A DNA stretch of 64,000 nucleotides from Methylocystis sp. Sn-Cys (GTDB lineage: Bacteria > Pseudomonadota > Alphaproteobacteria > Rhizobiales > Beijerinckiaceae): NCBI RefSeq assembly GCF_016745395.1, contig NZ_JAERVJ010000006.1, forward strand, positions 124,001-188,000. Direction: 5' to 3'. Shown here piece by piece: positions 50,796 through 59,779 of this stretch. A program made the position numbers and the translations under genes. Within the stretch, counting starts at the first letter, position 1, and every line of letters starts with the position of its first letter. The notes beneath the pieces are model-generated. The model saw only the letters and a list, made by a program, of their open reading frames with translations, was not told where the DNA came from and did no database searches.

Positions 50796-51134
50796 TCATC
50801 GAGCTTTGGCGCCCACATGCACCGCCAGCCACACCGTCGGTTCATTGGCGTCCGTCCATTCGATGCGGTGCCGAGCGTGGGCCGGGATATCCACGTAATC
50901 GCCCGGGCGCAGGATGCGCGGCGCGGCCTCGCCCTCGAACAACAAGCCCGCCGAGCCGCCCAGCAGCACGACCCATTCCGCCTGCTCTTGGTCGTACCAG
51001 AGGCCAGGCTGGCTGGCCTGCCCGGTGGAGACGATCCGCTCGATCCTCGCGCCCGGCAACTCGGCCAAGATCGTGATCTCTTCGTCCATCAAGCGTTCGG
51101 GCACGTTCGCAAACAGGTTCCTGGCGCCGAGCAT
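50796..51134 (-). CDS. Small cupin-domain protein
   Basis: A 112-residue single-domain cupin. WVVLLGGSAGLLFEGEA followed by RILRPGDYVDIPAHARHRIEWT corresponds to the two cupin motifs, with a metal-binding His pair in the second. The start at 51134 has GGAGGAAG upstream; the frame is open to 51239. Function is unknown. Gene remnants lie on its left and about 225 bases without a gene on its right. Confidence 0.75.
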   Translation of the reverse strand: MLGARNLFANVPERLMDEEITILAELPGARIERIVSTGQASQPGLWYDQEQAEWVVLLGGSAGLLFEGEAAPRILRPGDYVDIPAHARHRIEWTDANEPTVWLAVHVGAKAR

Positions 51135-51360
51135 CGGCTTCCTCCATGCGGCTGCAGTCCCCTGCACCCCGTGGCCCGTCAAATGGAAGTAGTCGCTTCT
51201 TCCGGTGAGCATCTGGGCCAGTCCGTCGACGGCGGCCAAGACCGTAGACGACGAGAAATATAGCGGGCCTGAAGCGAGCGTAGCGCACGCGCATGAGGAA
51301 CCATGCCGATCGGCAATCGCGCTGAATTGCGACGTTGGCTCGAAGATTCGTCCCGGGGCG

Positions 51361-51765
51361 TCAATGTCTCACGGAATCATTGATGTCGGTCTGCGAGAAA
51401 TCATTGCCTTTGAACAAGAGGCGCGCGCGGTAGGCGCGAGCACAGGCGTAAGCGAAGCAATCCCCGAAATTCAAAGCGGCGGGATGGCGGCTTCGCCCCT
51501 ATTTCTCGAACGCGCCGAGCGCGACGCTTGTCATGCCTTCAGTGATAGGAACGACGCGCACCGCGGCCTCGTCCAGCAATTCGCGCAGCATGTCCCGCGC
51601 GTCATTGGCGGCGATCTGGCGCGCGTTCATGAGACGCGCGCAGGTTTCATAAACCGCGAGAGGGGACGTATATGGCGCCTTCGCCGAAGCGATACGCTGC
51701 GCCATCTCGGGGCCGTCTGGCTCTTCCAGAAGGATCGCGAGAAACGCGGATGCGTCGATCATCAT
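51361..51765 (-). pseudogene. vapC: VapC-family PIN-domain toxin interrupted by an in-frame amber stop
   Basis: The first 88 residues (MMIDASAFLAILLEEPDGPE, with the first acidic residues of the PIN nuclease) end at TAG 51499-51501 after ALGAFEK. The same frame continues [18 protein letters not shown], the normal C-terminal half of VapC carrying the last catalytic Asp, to a TGA at 51361. A single change, for example TAC or TAT to TAG, would restore a 134-residue protein of ordinary length. As read, the nuclease would lack the acidic GDC motif and be inactive unless the stop is suppressed. ATGA overlap with vapB. Confidence 0.85.
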
Positions 51766-52013
51766 TTCTCATTGTTCCACATATCATCGAAAAAACCCTT
51801 ATGGCTCGCGTGCGTTTGTTCGGGCCGGGCGGGGTGCGACGCGACGCGCGCGCGAAGCGGCTGCAGTCGTTCCCACAAAGGGATTTTCGCCCGCTCGCGC
51901 GCGAGCTCATTCGCGCAGGCTTCCTTGATCGCCTCGACGATGGGCTTGCGCTTCGCTTTTGCGAGCTTGCGGATGAGTTCGTCGGTTTCAGGGTCTTTGA
52001 TGCTATAGGCCAC
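51762..52013 (-). CDS. vapB: VapB-type antitoxin (GTG start)
   Basis: An 83-residue antitoxin with the VapB N-terminus VAYSIKDPETDELIRKLA, a ribbon-helix-helix-like DNA-binding region, and a C-terminal toxin-binding tail ending GFFDDMWNNEK. The GTG start is chosen because GAGGTATCTT precedes it and the family begins with this strand; an in-frame ATG at 52049 lies beyond the operator. It overlaps the toxin gene by four bases. It would repress its own promoter through the palindrome at 52030-52043. Confidence 0.8.
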   Translation of the reverse strand: MAYSIKDPETDELIRKLAKAKRKPIVEAIKEACANELARERAKIPLWERLQPLRARVASHPARPEQTHASHKGFFDDMWNNEK

Positions 52014-52029
52014 AAGATACCTCGTTTTG

Positions 52030-52043
52030 GATATACAGATATC
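52030..52043. promoter_or_regulatory. Candidate VapB operator
   Basis: GATAT-ACAG-ATATC is a perfect inverted repeat 17 bases upstream of the vapB GTG start, where autoregulatory VapBC operators usually sit. Confidence 0.5.
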
Positions 52044-52170
52044 TGACAATAGAAATATAGCATTGGGGAGGCGCTAACAAGCCGGAAGCTTTTGATCTGC
52101 TCCGCTATTCCTTCGATCTGAGGGATGGCGCTGCAAATTCCCAATTTACCGCCGAAAGAGCCCAAGAGAT

Positions 52171-53172
52171 TCATGCTCGATCCGCTCCACCCATCGCCGG
52201 AGATCCAGATCGCGCGTTCAGCCGGCTGGCGCGTCGTAGCGATTGCGGTGGTTGGCCGTAAATCCTCACGAATGCCCTGCGCATTCTTTCTACGTCGCCA
52301 AAGCCGACGCTTCGCGCGACTGATTCGATGGGTTCGGTCCCCTTTTCGATCAGGGGGATTGCAGCCTCGGCGCGCAAGCGCTCGATGGCTTTTGCGGGCG
52401 TTTCTCCTGTCTCGTTGACAAACGCTCGCGCAAATTGACGCGCACCGATGCAGACCGCTCCAGCGAGCCTTTCGACCGTGAGCGGCTCGTGCAAATGTTC
52501 ACGCGCGAAGGAAAGCGCGTCCTTGATCCGACCTGACGCCGGTTCGAGCTCGAGAATGGTAGAGAACTGGGACTGGGCTCCCGGCCTGCGGTGATAGACC
52601 ACCAAGTCTTTCGCGACGGCCTTCGACAGTCCCGCGCCAAAATCCTCTTCGATGAGCGCAAGCGCCAGATCGATGCCGGATGTGATTCCCGCCGCTGTCC
52701 AGATGTTGCCATCCTTGATGAAAATCCGGTCGGCGTCGACGCGAAGTTTTGGAAAGCGCCTTTGAAGCGCAGCGGCATATCGCCAATGTGTCGTAGCCTT
52801 GCGGCCGTCGAGCAGCCCCGCTGCCGCCAGTAGGAATGCGCCTGTGCAGACGCTCGCAACGCGCCGCGTTCTCGGCGCTAGGTTTTCGAGCAGCGCGACC
52901 GTTCGTCGATCGCGTTCGAGCGCCTGGCCTTCGGGACCGCCGACCACCAGGAGCGTGTCGACGCTGCGGTCGTGCGTGGCCTTCGATGAATCTACGGACA
53001 CCCCGGAACAACTGACGACCGAACCACCTCGCGCCGAGATGACCGAGAGCGCGTAAGGCGCCTCATGCATGCACGAGGCGACATTGAAAGTGCACAGCGG
53101 ACCACTGAGATCGAGCAATTCGAAGCCAGGATAAACGACGATCGCTATGGACCGTACGACTTTGTGAGCCAT
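52171..53172 (-). CDS. GlxA-family AraC-type transcriptional regulator
   Basis: A 333-residue regulator. Residues 5-190 form a DJ-1/PfpI-like domain (VVYPGFELLDLSGPLCTF, RRVASVCTGAFLLAAAGLL with the nucleophile-elbow Cys). Residues 215-320 form an AraC double helix-turn-helix (GARQFARAFVNETGETPAKAIERLR, SVARSVGFGDVERMRRAF). The start at 53172 follows AAGG at about ten bases. It is divergent from a DJ-1-fold enzyme gene and probably controls it. Confidence 0.85.
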   Translation of the reverse strand: MAHKVVRSIAIVVYPGFELLDLSGPLCTFNVASCMHEAPYALSVISARGGSVVSCSGVSVDSSKATHDRSVDTLLVVGGPEGQALERDRRTVALLENLAPRTRRVASVCTGAFLLAAAGLLDGRKATTHWRYAAALQRRFPKLRVDADRIFIKDGNIWTAAGITSGIDLALALIEEDFGAGLSKAVAKDLVVYHRRPGAQSQFSTILELEPASGRIKDALSFAREHLHEPLTVERLAGAVCIGARQFARAFVNETGETPAKAIERLRAEAAIPLIEKGTEPIESVARSVGFGDVERMRRAFVRIYGQPPQSLRRASRLNARSGSPAMGGADRA

Positions 53173-53221
53173 GGCTGACCAACCTTGCAGCCATAAGCTG
53201 CCTCCATTTGCTGGCGCCGTC

Positions 53222-53251
53222 AATGACAGATTTTGAGGTTTATATGTCATT
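53222..53251. promoter_or_regulatory. Inverted repeat in the GlxA/isonitrile-hydratase-like divergent promoter
   Basis: AATGACA (53222-53228) and TGTCATT (53245-53251) are perfect inverted arms 16 bases apart, inside the 139-base divergent gap. A candidate operator for the adjacent GlxA-type regulator. Confidence 0.4.
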
Positions 53252-53311
53252 TCTGCCATCGTCTGCGTTGGCTATGGTGTCCTCGATAATCACAGCCGGG
53301 GAGTAACGCGC

Positions 53312-54076
53312 ATGCCCATTTTACCCGAGAAATCCAGCGTGCCTTCGATCGAGAAACTCCGCGCCATGATATCGCCGCAGGGGACCGCGCCATTCCATGT
53401 CGGCATCGTCATCGGGCCCGGCTTCATTCCCATGGACATGGTCGGCGTCCAGACAGTTTTCGGGCTAATGCCGGGCGCCGAAATACATTTGGTCTGGAAA
53501 TCTTTGGACTTGGTCGAAGGTTTCCCCTCCTGGTGGACGAAGCCGACAACGACCTTCGCAGATTGTCCAGATCTTGACGTCATCGCTGTCCCGATGCTGC
53601 CGCCGGAAATCCAGAACGACGCCGAGGCGATTGAATTCGTCGCAGCGCAGGGGCGCAGGGCTGGTTGCGTCATCGGCGTTTGCAATGGCGTTCTTATGCT
53701 CGGCGCCGCAGGTCTTCTCAAGAACAGGCGCGTGACCTCGAGCCATAACGCGCTGCCGATGTTAACCCACCTCGGGGCGGCGGAGGTGGTGCAGGGGGGC
53801 GCTGGCGTTGTCGTCGACGGCAATCTTTACACTGCGGGCCCTGGCGTTGGCAGCTTCGAGGCTGCACTGCTCGCAGTCGAACGCATTTTCGGGCGGGCTA
53901 GCGCTGAATTGGCCGAGTGGATTATCGAATACGATCCCCATCCGCCCTTTGGCAGAGGAACCGCGACACAAGCGCGACCCTTGCATGTCTCGCAGTCCGA
54001 GGCGCTGATGGCCGACATGGCTTCTCAATACTCACGCGGCGCGGTGGAGGCGTTCGCCAAAATGTCGCGGTGTTGA
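53312..54076 (+). CDS. DJ-1/PfpI-family protein, isonitrile hydratase-like
   Basis: A 254-residue DJ-1 superfamily protein. IVIGPGFIPMDMVGVQTVFG is the opening strand and acid loop. IGVCNGVLMLGAAGLL carries the nucleophilic Cys at the elbow, and LDVIAVPMLPPE is the central strand. This arrangement resembles isonitrile (isocyanide) hydratase, which converts isonitriles to N-formamides. The GlxA-type neighbour upstream supports an inducible detoxification or catabolic role. The leading 25 residues are not part of the fold. Substrate is unproven. Confidence 0.75.
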   Translation: MPILPEKSSVPSIEKLRAMISPQGTAPFHVGIVIGPGFIPMDMVGVQTVFGLMPGAEIHLVWKSLDLVEGFPSWWTKPTTTFADCPDLDVIAVPMLPPEIQNDAEAIEFVAAQGRRAGCVIGVCNGVLMLGAAGLLKNRRVTSSHNALPMLTHLGAAEVVQGGAGVVVDGNLYTAGPGVGSFEAALLAVERIFGRASAELAEWIIEYDPHPPFGRGTATQARPLHVSQSEALMADMASQYSRGAVEAFAKMSRC

Positions 54077-54735
54077 CCGAGAATCCGTCTGTTTTGCCTT
54101 CAGCAGGCGCTTCGCCACACGCGACGATCGGAGCACGACCAACATCCACGCAGCCGTCTGCATCGCAGCGGCAAATTTTTTGGGGCGAAACAGCGCCGCG
54201 AAATCTCGCGCCCCTCGAAGCGGCGACGTCAAGCGCGCTTTGGCCACCCGAAATTTCTCGGGTGGCGGAACGTCGATCTCGGGAGCGCCACAGCTATGAG
54301 CATGGGGAGCCGCACGCTCGCGGTCTACTCCCGCCTCAGCGCGTCGATCGGATTCATCGCCGCGGCACGCAGGCACGGAAGATAGCGAAAATTAAGCCGA
54401 ATCCTGCTGCAGCTCACGCCTGCCGGCTACGGAACGACTCTTGTTCCGCAACTCGCCGTAGAAGCATGGCGGGATCGGAAGAATCGCATGACCATTCTGC
54501 CGATAAAGGGGTTTAACGTATCGCGGCGCGTCAGACTGGTTTTTCGCCGTGGCGAGCCGCGGCACAAAGCGATGAACGTCTTGGCGCAAACGCTCCGCGC
54601 GGGTCTCCCGGCTTGCGTGACCGTCGCGCCGTAGATCTTCCGCTTGGTCTTCAAAGAACTTGGTTTCCTTTTCACGAGGGAGCGAAGGCTCGTTGGCTTA
54701 CCAGCCGTTGACGAAGTCTTGACCGACTGGGGGAA
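54077..54735. other. 659-base region without an intact gene
   Basis: Between the DJ-1 gene and the spermidine-synthase-like gene no frame has convincing protein features. A minus-strand stretch at 54328-54394 (RYLPCLRAAAMNPIDALRR) resembles the extreme C-terminus of MacB/FtsX-type permeases (PARRAARLxPIEALR) and may be a remnant. The rest is unassigned. Confidence 0.35.
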
Positions 54736-55425
54736 CTATTGGGCGCCGCGACCGACGCGCGTCGCGATCCAGACGACGTGCCGGGCCCCGCCTCGTCCGC
54801 CATTGGCGCGAACCTTGATCTCCTCGACGCCGAACCCCGCCTTGTGGAGTCGCTGTGTGAAGCTGCGATCCGGGGCGCAAGACCAGACGGCCAGGACGCC
54901 GCCGGGACGCAAGGCTTTGCGGGCCGCCGTCAATCCCGCGCTGTGATAAAGCCCGTCATTGGCTTCGCGCGTCAGCCCCTCGGGGCCGTTATCCACGTCT
55001 AGGAGGATTGCGTCATAGGACCCCCGCCCCGAATGAATGAGGCGGCCCACATCCGTTTCCTGGATCGAGACGCGCGGATCCGTCAGACTCCCCCCGTGTA
55101 ATTCGGCCATTGGGCCGCGCGCCCATGCCACTACGGCTGGGACGAGTTCCGCGATGACGACTCGCGCCTTCGGATCGAGGACCGCAAGCACGGCGCGCAA
55201 AGTAAAACCCATCCCAAGCCCGCCGATGAGGATGCTCGGCCCTGGGCAAGAGCGAATTCTCTCATATGAGAGTGTGGCGAGCGCCTGCTCGGATCCACTC
55301 AAACGGCTGTTCATCAGTTCATTATTGCCGAGCATGATCGAAAATTCGGCTCCCCGGCGCATGAGTCGCAGCGCGCCCTCGCCGCCAGGTATTTGCGCCG
55401 TGTCGATCAAAGACCAGGGAATCAC
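54736..55425 (-). CDS. Spermidine synthase-like SAM-fold protein (GTG start)
   Basis: A 229-residue Rossmann protein of the polyamine synthase/methyltransferase type. SILIGGLGMGFTLRAVL is the glycine-rich motif I, VVIAELVPAVVAWARG the acidic end of strand 2, and YDAILLDVDNGPEGL the D-rich active-site loop. It lacks the N-terminal beta domain of true spermidine synthases. The GTG start has GAAGAGG upstream. It follows the DUF938 gene by 18 bases, so the two are likely cotranscribed. Reaction unknown. Confidence 0.75.
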   Translation of the reverse strand: MIPWSLIDTAQIPGGEGALRLMRRGAEFSIMLGNNELMNSRLSGSEQALATLSYERIRSCPGPSILIGGLGMGFTLRAVLAVLDPKARVVIAELVPAVVAWARGPMAELHGGSLTDPRVSIQETDVGRLIHSGRGSYDAILLDVDNGPEGLTREANDGLYHSAGLTAARKALRPGGVLAVWSCAPDRSFTQRLHKAGFGVEEIKVRANGGRGGARHVVWIATRVGRGAQ

Positions 55426-55443
55426 GCTCGCCTCTTCAGTTCG

Positions 55444-56088
55444 TCAGAGATGCTCTTTCAACGCCGGCGTCGGCTGTCTCATCACGGCGCTGCGGCGAAA
55501 AGTCAAACTTAGATTATTCGCCGGCATTTCCACAATGTCGGGTCTTTCGAAGCCTGCCTGGCGGCCAAGATCGGCCACTGTTTCGAGATCACGCACGCCC
55601 CAGCAGGGATTCTGCGCGCGAAGGCCCGCGTCGAATTCAGCGTTGCCCGGCGCGGTATGAGCGCCGTCCCGTTTGTAGGGGCCATAAAGATAGAGCGGCG
55701 CGCCGGCCGGCAGAATCGCGCCTGCATTGTCGAACAAGCCCACCGTCGCCGCCCATGGCGAAATATGGATCATGTTGATGCAGATGACGGCGTCGGCCCG
55801 CTCGATTGGCCAGGGCGCGTTCGCCGCATCGAGAGCGAGCGGCGCCCGCACATTCTGGGCGCCAGAGCACGCGATCCACGCCGCGACGCTCGCGCGGGCC
55901 TTTGCGCTGGGGTCCGATGGCGCGAACGTCAGGTTTTTCAGGTGGGCCGCGAAATGCACTACGTGTTCGCCGGAACCACTCGCGATCTCCAACACAAGCC
56001 CCTGTTTGGGCAGAACCGCCCGCAACACATCCAGGATGGGCCCTCGGTTGCGGGCCGCTGCGGTCGAGAAAAGGCGATCGTCGTTCAT
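55444..56088 (-). CDS. DUF938-family SAM-dependent methyltransferase
   Basis: A 214-residue DUF938 protein. It opens with RLFSTAAARNRGPILDVLR, motif I is VLEIASGSGEHVVHFA, and INMIHISPWAATVGLF and LYLYGPYKRDG are family hallmarks. The substrate of this widespread family is not established. The start at 56088 is the first Met of the conserved core; the frame is open upstream to 56208. Confidence 0.82.
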   Translation of the reverse strand: MNDDRLFSTAAARNRGPILDVLRAVLPKQGLVLEIASGSGEHVVHFAAHLKNLTFAPSDPSAKARASVAAWIACSGAQNVRAPLALDAANAPWPIERADAVICINMIHISPWAATVGLFDNAGAILPAGAPLYLYGPYKRDGAHTAPGNAEFDAGLRAQNPCWGVRDLETVADLGRQAGFERPDIVEMPANNLSLTFRRSAVMRQPTPALKEHL

Positions 56089-56263
56089 GCGTTTATCCAG
56101 ATTCCGCGGCTTGAAGGAAACGGGACCGCTGGTCGTCCCGCCCCATCGAGCGGAGATGCCCGACGAGAGAACGCTATGCGAGAGCCAAGCCAATCGAATG
56201 CGCTGCAAAGGAACGCCATCAAAGAGCAGTCAGGCCCCTTTCTCAAGCTTCAATAACGCACGC

Positions 56264-57184
56264 TCATGCAGCCTTGACCCTGTTCTGGTAAATACAGAGA
56301 TGAGCGTAGGCTGCGGAGAGGAGAGGCGCTTTGATCCCCACTTTTTTCCCTCGACGCACCATGTCGCCGATAATCTCTTCCACCTCAATAGAGCGGCCAC
56401 GCTCAATATCCCGATACATCGAAGAGGCCACCGACGAACCTTTGGCGATAATCTGTTGCCGTGTTGCCGTGAGGAAATTATCCGAGGGAGCTTCACCCAC
56501 CGCTCTGACAATCGCGACGATCTCATCTAGAATCTGGAGCGCGAAGGCTTTGCCCTCCGGGCAAGCTTCTACCTCGCCTATTAGCCCGCGCATTAGGCAA
56601 GTGACCGCTCCCAGGGCAGAAAGCAAAATCCATTTTTCCCACATTTCGCAACGGACGCAGCTCGAAAGCCGGGCTCCTATCTGAGCGCTTCGGAGGAACG
56701 CGTCCAGCTCCTGAATCCGCGGAGTCAGGCTGCCGTCGAGTTCGCCATAGGCCAACTCCTGCAGGAGCGAAAGCTGTATAATGCGGCCGTCCTCTTCGAG
56801 AACGGTCATAACTCTCAGAGCGCCGCCAATTACGTTGTGCGGAAATCGCTCCGACAAGATGTCCATATGACGCATTCCGTTGAGGACCGGCAGGATCATC
56901 GTGTTGCGGCCGACCGCCAGTGAAAACGCGTCAAGAGCGGCATCGAGCTGAAAGGCCTTTACGGTTACCAGGATGATATCGTAGGGCTTGGTAATCCTTT
57001 CCGCCGTAATGAATGTCGGGTGGAATATTGTATCGCCAAAGGGGCTGATAATCCGGAGCCCACTCTCTCTTATCTGTGCGGCACGTTCAGGTCGCACAAG
57101 GAAGGTAACGTCACGCCCCGCCTGCGCCAACCGCGTTCCAAGATAGCCCCCCGTTGAACCGGCTCCGATGACAAGCAGCCGCAT
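56264..57184 (-). CDS. Ketopantoate reductase-like NAD(P)H oxidoreductase
   Basis: A 306-residue protein of the ApbA/PanE family. It has an N-terminal Rossmann motif LVIGAGSTGGYLGTRLAQAG, the conserved VTVKAFQLDAAL segment with the family Lys, MILPVLNGMRHMD, and a C-terminal helical domain with the SSMYRDIERGRSIEVEEIIG signature. AGGAGGAGAG precedes the ATG. True PanE makes pantoate, but its position 52 bases below the fumarase-superfamily lyase in the coenzyme M-type operon suggests a pathway-specific reduction. That is inference; it could be an unrelated cotranscribed gene. Confidence 0.75.
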   Translation of the reverse strand: MRLLVIGAGSTGGYLGTRLAQAGRDVTFLVRPERAAQIRESGLRIISPFGDTIFHPTFITAERITKPYDIILVTVKAFQLDAALDAFSLAVGRNTMILPVLNGMRHMDILSERFPHNVIGGALRVMTVLEEDGRIIQLSLLQELAYGELDGSLTPRIQELDAFLRSAQIGARLSSCVRCEMWEKWILLSALGAVTCLMRGLIGEVEACPEGKAFALQILDEIVAIVRAVGEAPSDNFLTATRQQIIAKGSSVASSMYRDIERGRSIEVEEIIGDMVRRGKKVGIKAPLLSAAYAHLCIYQNRVKAA

Positions 57185-57236
57185 GATTCTCTCCTCCTCT
57201 CCTGCGCATGTCGGTGCGTTTGCTGTGCCTTCACGG

Positions 57237-58751
57237 TCAGCAGCCAGCGACAAGCTTTTCGACTCGGCAAAGGAGATCCTTCTCTACTTGCGTGAATTTT
57301 GCCAAATCCGCGCTCGCTTGCGCGCTCAATCGGCGCGCAGACGCCCCATATTCTGCAGCCATCGTTTCGACGACCCTGGGCGCGGCCCCACCGGCCGAGG
57401 ACCGGCTGGCGACGATCTGTTTAGGATCGAGGATCGCCGCCAGCCTATCGGGATCGAGAGAAAGCTCCACGCCCGCCACACGCCGCGCGGACAGATGAAT
57501 CATTTCTACATCAATATCTATCCCCCGCCGTCCGCCTCTGCTCGCCGCGCTGACCACATCGCCAACGATTCGGTACGCTGTCCTGTAGTCGACGCCACAT
57601 TCGAGCATGACGTGCTCGGCTAGGTCGGTCGCTTGGCTGAAACCATTTTCTAGCGCCTTCCATAGACGAGCCTCGTTGACCATCAGAGTGGAGACGACGC
57701 CTCTCGTTAGATCGCTCACCTTGCGCGCATACTCTAAGGCCCGCGGAATTTCACCGTAGGCAAAGATCAGGTTGTCGCTCCGAGCAGATGGGCTTTTAAC
57801 GACCGCAAGGAAGCCAGCAAGACGCCCGATCAACATGCCACTTCCACCGCGTATGATCGATAGCGCGTAGGGGTTGCGCTTCTGTGGCATCAGCACTGAC
57901 GAGCGCGTGTAGGGCCCGGCGAGATCGACATAGTCGAATTCCTGGCTTGACCAGATTTCCAGGTCTTCGGCGAGCTTTGATTGGTTGGATAGTAGACTCA
58001 CGCCCGTCCCCAAGAGATCGATAAACGTATCTGTCTGCCACATCGCGTCTCGCGTATGCTCGATCACCCTGTCGAAACCGAGAAGGTCTGCGACAAACGC
58101 GCGATCCCCAAGCAGGCGGCTCCCGTTGACGCACCCAGCTCCCCCTGGGCTTTCATTGATTTGGCTAAGCGCCGTGCGCAACCGCTCGGCGTCACGCAGC
58201 GCCGGTGGAACGAAGCTTAGAAGATAATGGCCAAAGGTCGATGGCTGGGCCTGCTGCAGATACGTCTGATCGGCCATGAAGGTTTCGGCATGCCGCGCAG
58301 CGATATTGCTTGCAGTTTCAGCGAAATCGGCTGCGGATTTCAACAACTCCGCGGTCAGGCGACGCAATGAAATGCGTAGAGCAACGCGCGCCGCCTCGCG
58401 GCGGGGTCTGCCCGCGTGGAGCCAGCCGGCGACATCTCCAAGCGAAGCTACTACGTATTGTTCGCGTGAATTATATGCTTCGCCAAGCTGCGGATCGTAA
58501 GGAAACTCTGCAGCGTCCGTGTGATAGATTTTCAGCAGCACACCCAAAACCTGGCGCGCGACGCTGTCCGAGATGATTCCGCGATGATGCAGATCGATTA
58601 CATGCCCGAAGTCCGCCATGTTGAGCCCGTGATGCAGAACTGCTGCATCTGCGATCTCCCAGGCGAAGCCAGCTTCGATCAGCTCCTGCGCCGGTCGATC
58701 AGAAGAAGGGCCTTCAATGCGGGCGTGGTAGTCGCGGGTCGGTGAGATCAT
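57237..58751 (-). CDS. Argininosuccinate lyase-like enzyme of the aspartase/fumarase superfamily (candidate XcbD1)
   Basis: A 504-residue lyase-fold protein. The superfamily signature loop is RSSVLMPQKRNPYAL, and the other two conserved regions are recognisable as QPSTFGHYLLSF and the SPGGAGCVNGSRL segment. Length and order match the ArgH type, yet the genes around it are not those of arginine synthesis. In Xanthobacter autotrophicus Py2 two members of this superfamily act in coenzyme M synthesis, and this gene is one of the two here. Which one matches XcbC1 or XcbD1 cannot be settled by reading. Its ATG overlaps the stop of the PLP enzyme gene. Confidence 0.75.
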   Translation of the reverse strand: MISPTRDYHARIEGPSSDRPAQELIEAGFAWEIADAAVLHHGLNMADFGHVIDLHHRGIISDSVARQVLGVLLKIYHTDAAEFPYDPQLGEAYNSREQYVVASLGDVAGWLHAGRPRREAARVALRISLRRLTAELLKSAADFAETASNIAARHAETFMADQTYLQQAQPSTFGHYLLSFVPPALRDAERLRTALSQINESPGGAGCVNGSRLLGDRAFVADLLGFDRVIEHTRDAMWQTDTFIDLLGTGVSLLSNQSKLAEDLEIWSSQEFDYVDLAGPYTRSSVLMPQKRNPYALSIIRGGSGMLIGRLAGFLAVVKSPSARSDNLIFAYGEIPRALEYARKVSDLTRGVVSTLMVNEARLWKALENGFSQATDLAEHVMLECGVDYRTAYRIVGDVVSAASRGGRRGIDIDVEMIHLSARRVAGVELSLDPDRLAAILDPKQIVASRSSAGGAAPRVVETMAAEYGASARRLSAQASADLAKFTQVEKDLLCRVEKLVAGC

Positions 58752-59779
58752 GTCATTCCATCTCGAGATTTGGCGGGCGGTTGTGTGATTCGATTTGCGG
58801 CCCGGTCGGCGACAGCGAGAAATCCCCCCGTATGCCAGTAGACGACAGAGCCTGCCGGCCGGCTTAATGAATCTCCGAGCCAGATCATCGCCTTGCCGTT
58901 GTATGTCGTGTCGACCAGTAACCGGCTACGGCGCGTGATCTCGTCAATGAACATTTCCTCGTGCCTGTCGCAGACTCCGAATCCCGCGCCGCGGCCGTCG
59001 ACGAGTCGCCACTTGCAGTGAACGGATCGCAGTGCGCTTCGTCCACCTCCGCAAGCGGTCGCCATCGCGTTGATCACGGGCGACAACTCCTCAGGCGGTC
59101 GAGACACACAGACGCCGACGACTTCGATATTGAAAGCTCCAGCGTCATTTTCGTTTTCAAAATCGTGTTTGAATCCGGAGACAAGACCAGCAATCGTTCC
59201 GCCCGATCCCACCGGGATAACGACGGTAACGTCGCGCATTCCGACGTCCGCAAGTTGCTGTCTGAACTCTCCGGCCGCGTGAGCGTATCCCAACGCGCCG
59301 ACGACGGTTGCGCCGCCACGAGGGACGAGATAAGGACGACGCCCTTTAGCCCTGAGATCATTGACGCATTGTTTCGCGGCGTCATCCATGCTCGCACGGT
59401 TGGCCGATCCCGTGAACATCACTGTCGCGCCCGCGGCCAGGGAGAAAGCGAGCGCAATCGGTTCACGATGTGAAACCTCTCCGTAACACACTTGGTAGAC
59501 CGCAATTCCATGCCTCGCGCATGCGGCCGCCATCAGCGCCGCAAAGTTGGATGTCGGTCCTCCACAAACCACCATGCAGTCTGATTCCTGGGCAATGGCG
59601 TCTCCCAGGATGAACTCGATCGTCCTTACCTTGTTGCCGCCCCACGAGTAGCCCGTGAGATCGTCTCTCTTAATCCACAAATCGTCGACGCCAAGCACTT
59701 CGCCAAGATCCGAACCTCTCTCGAGCGGTGTCGGAAAGGCGCCGAGCTCGACCCGTGCAACTGGCCTCATTGCCAGCAT
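58748..59779 (-). CDS. D-cysteine desulfhydrase/ACC deaminase-like PLP enzyme (candidate XcbE1)
   Basis: A 343-residue fold-type II PLP enzyme. The N-terminus FPTPLERGSDLGEVLGV and IKRDDLTGYSWGGNKVR with the PLP Lys are typical of D-cysteine desulfhydrase and ACC deaminase. VIPVGSGGTIAGLVSG binds the phosphate and VYWHTGG is near the C-terminus. In bacterial coenzyme M synthesis a PLP enzyme performs the thiolation step. It overlaps both flanking lyase genes, showing a tight operon. D-cysteine breakdown is the alternative role. Confidence 0.75.
   Translation of the reverse strand: MLAMRPVARVELGAFPTPLERGSDLGEVLGVDDLWIKRDDLTGYSWGGNKVRTIEFILGDAIAQESDCMVVCGGPTSNFAALMAAACARHGIAVYQVCYGEVSHREPIALAFSLAAGATVMFTGSANRASMDDAAKQCVNDLRAKGRRPYLVPRGGATVVGALGYAHAAGEFRQQLADVGMRDVTVVIPVGSGGTIAGLVSGFKHDFENENDAGAFNIEVVGVCVSRPPEELSPVINAMATACGGGRSALRSVHCKWRLVDGRGAGFGVCDRHEEMFIDEITRRSRLLVDTTYNGKAMIWLGDSLSRPAGSVVYWHTGGFLAVADRAANRITQPPAKSRDGMT

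Noticed and set aside
50242-50832. Minus-strand 196-codon gene
   Set aside because: Only its C-terminal strand fits a kinase; the N-box and G2 box are in another frame, so this is a frameshifted remnant.
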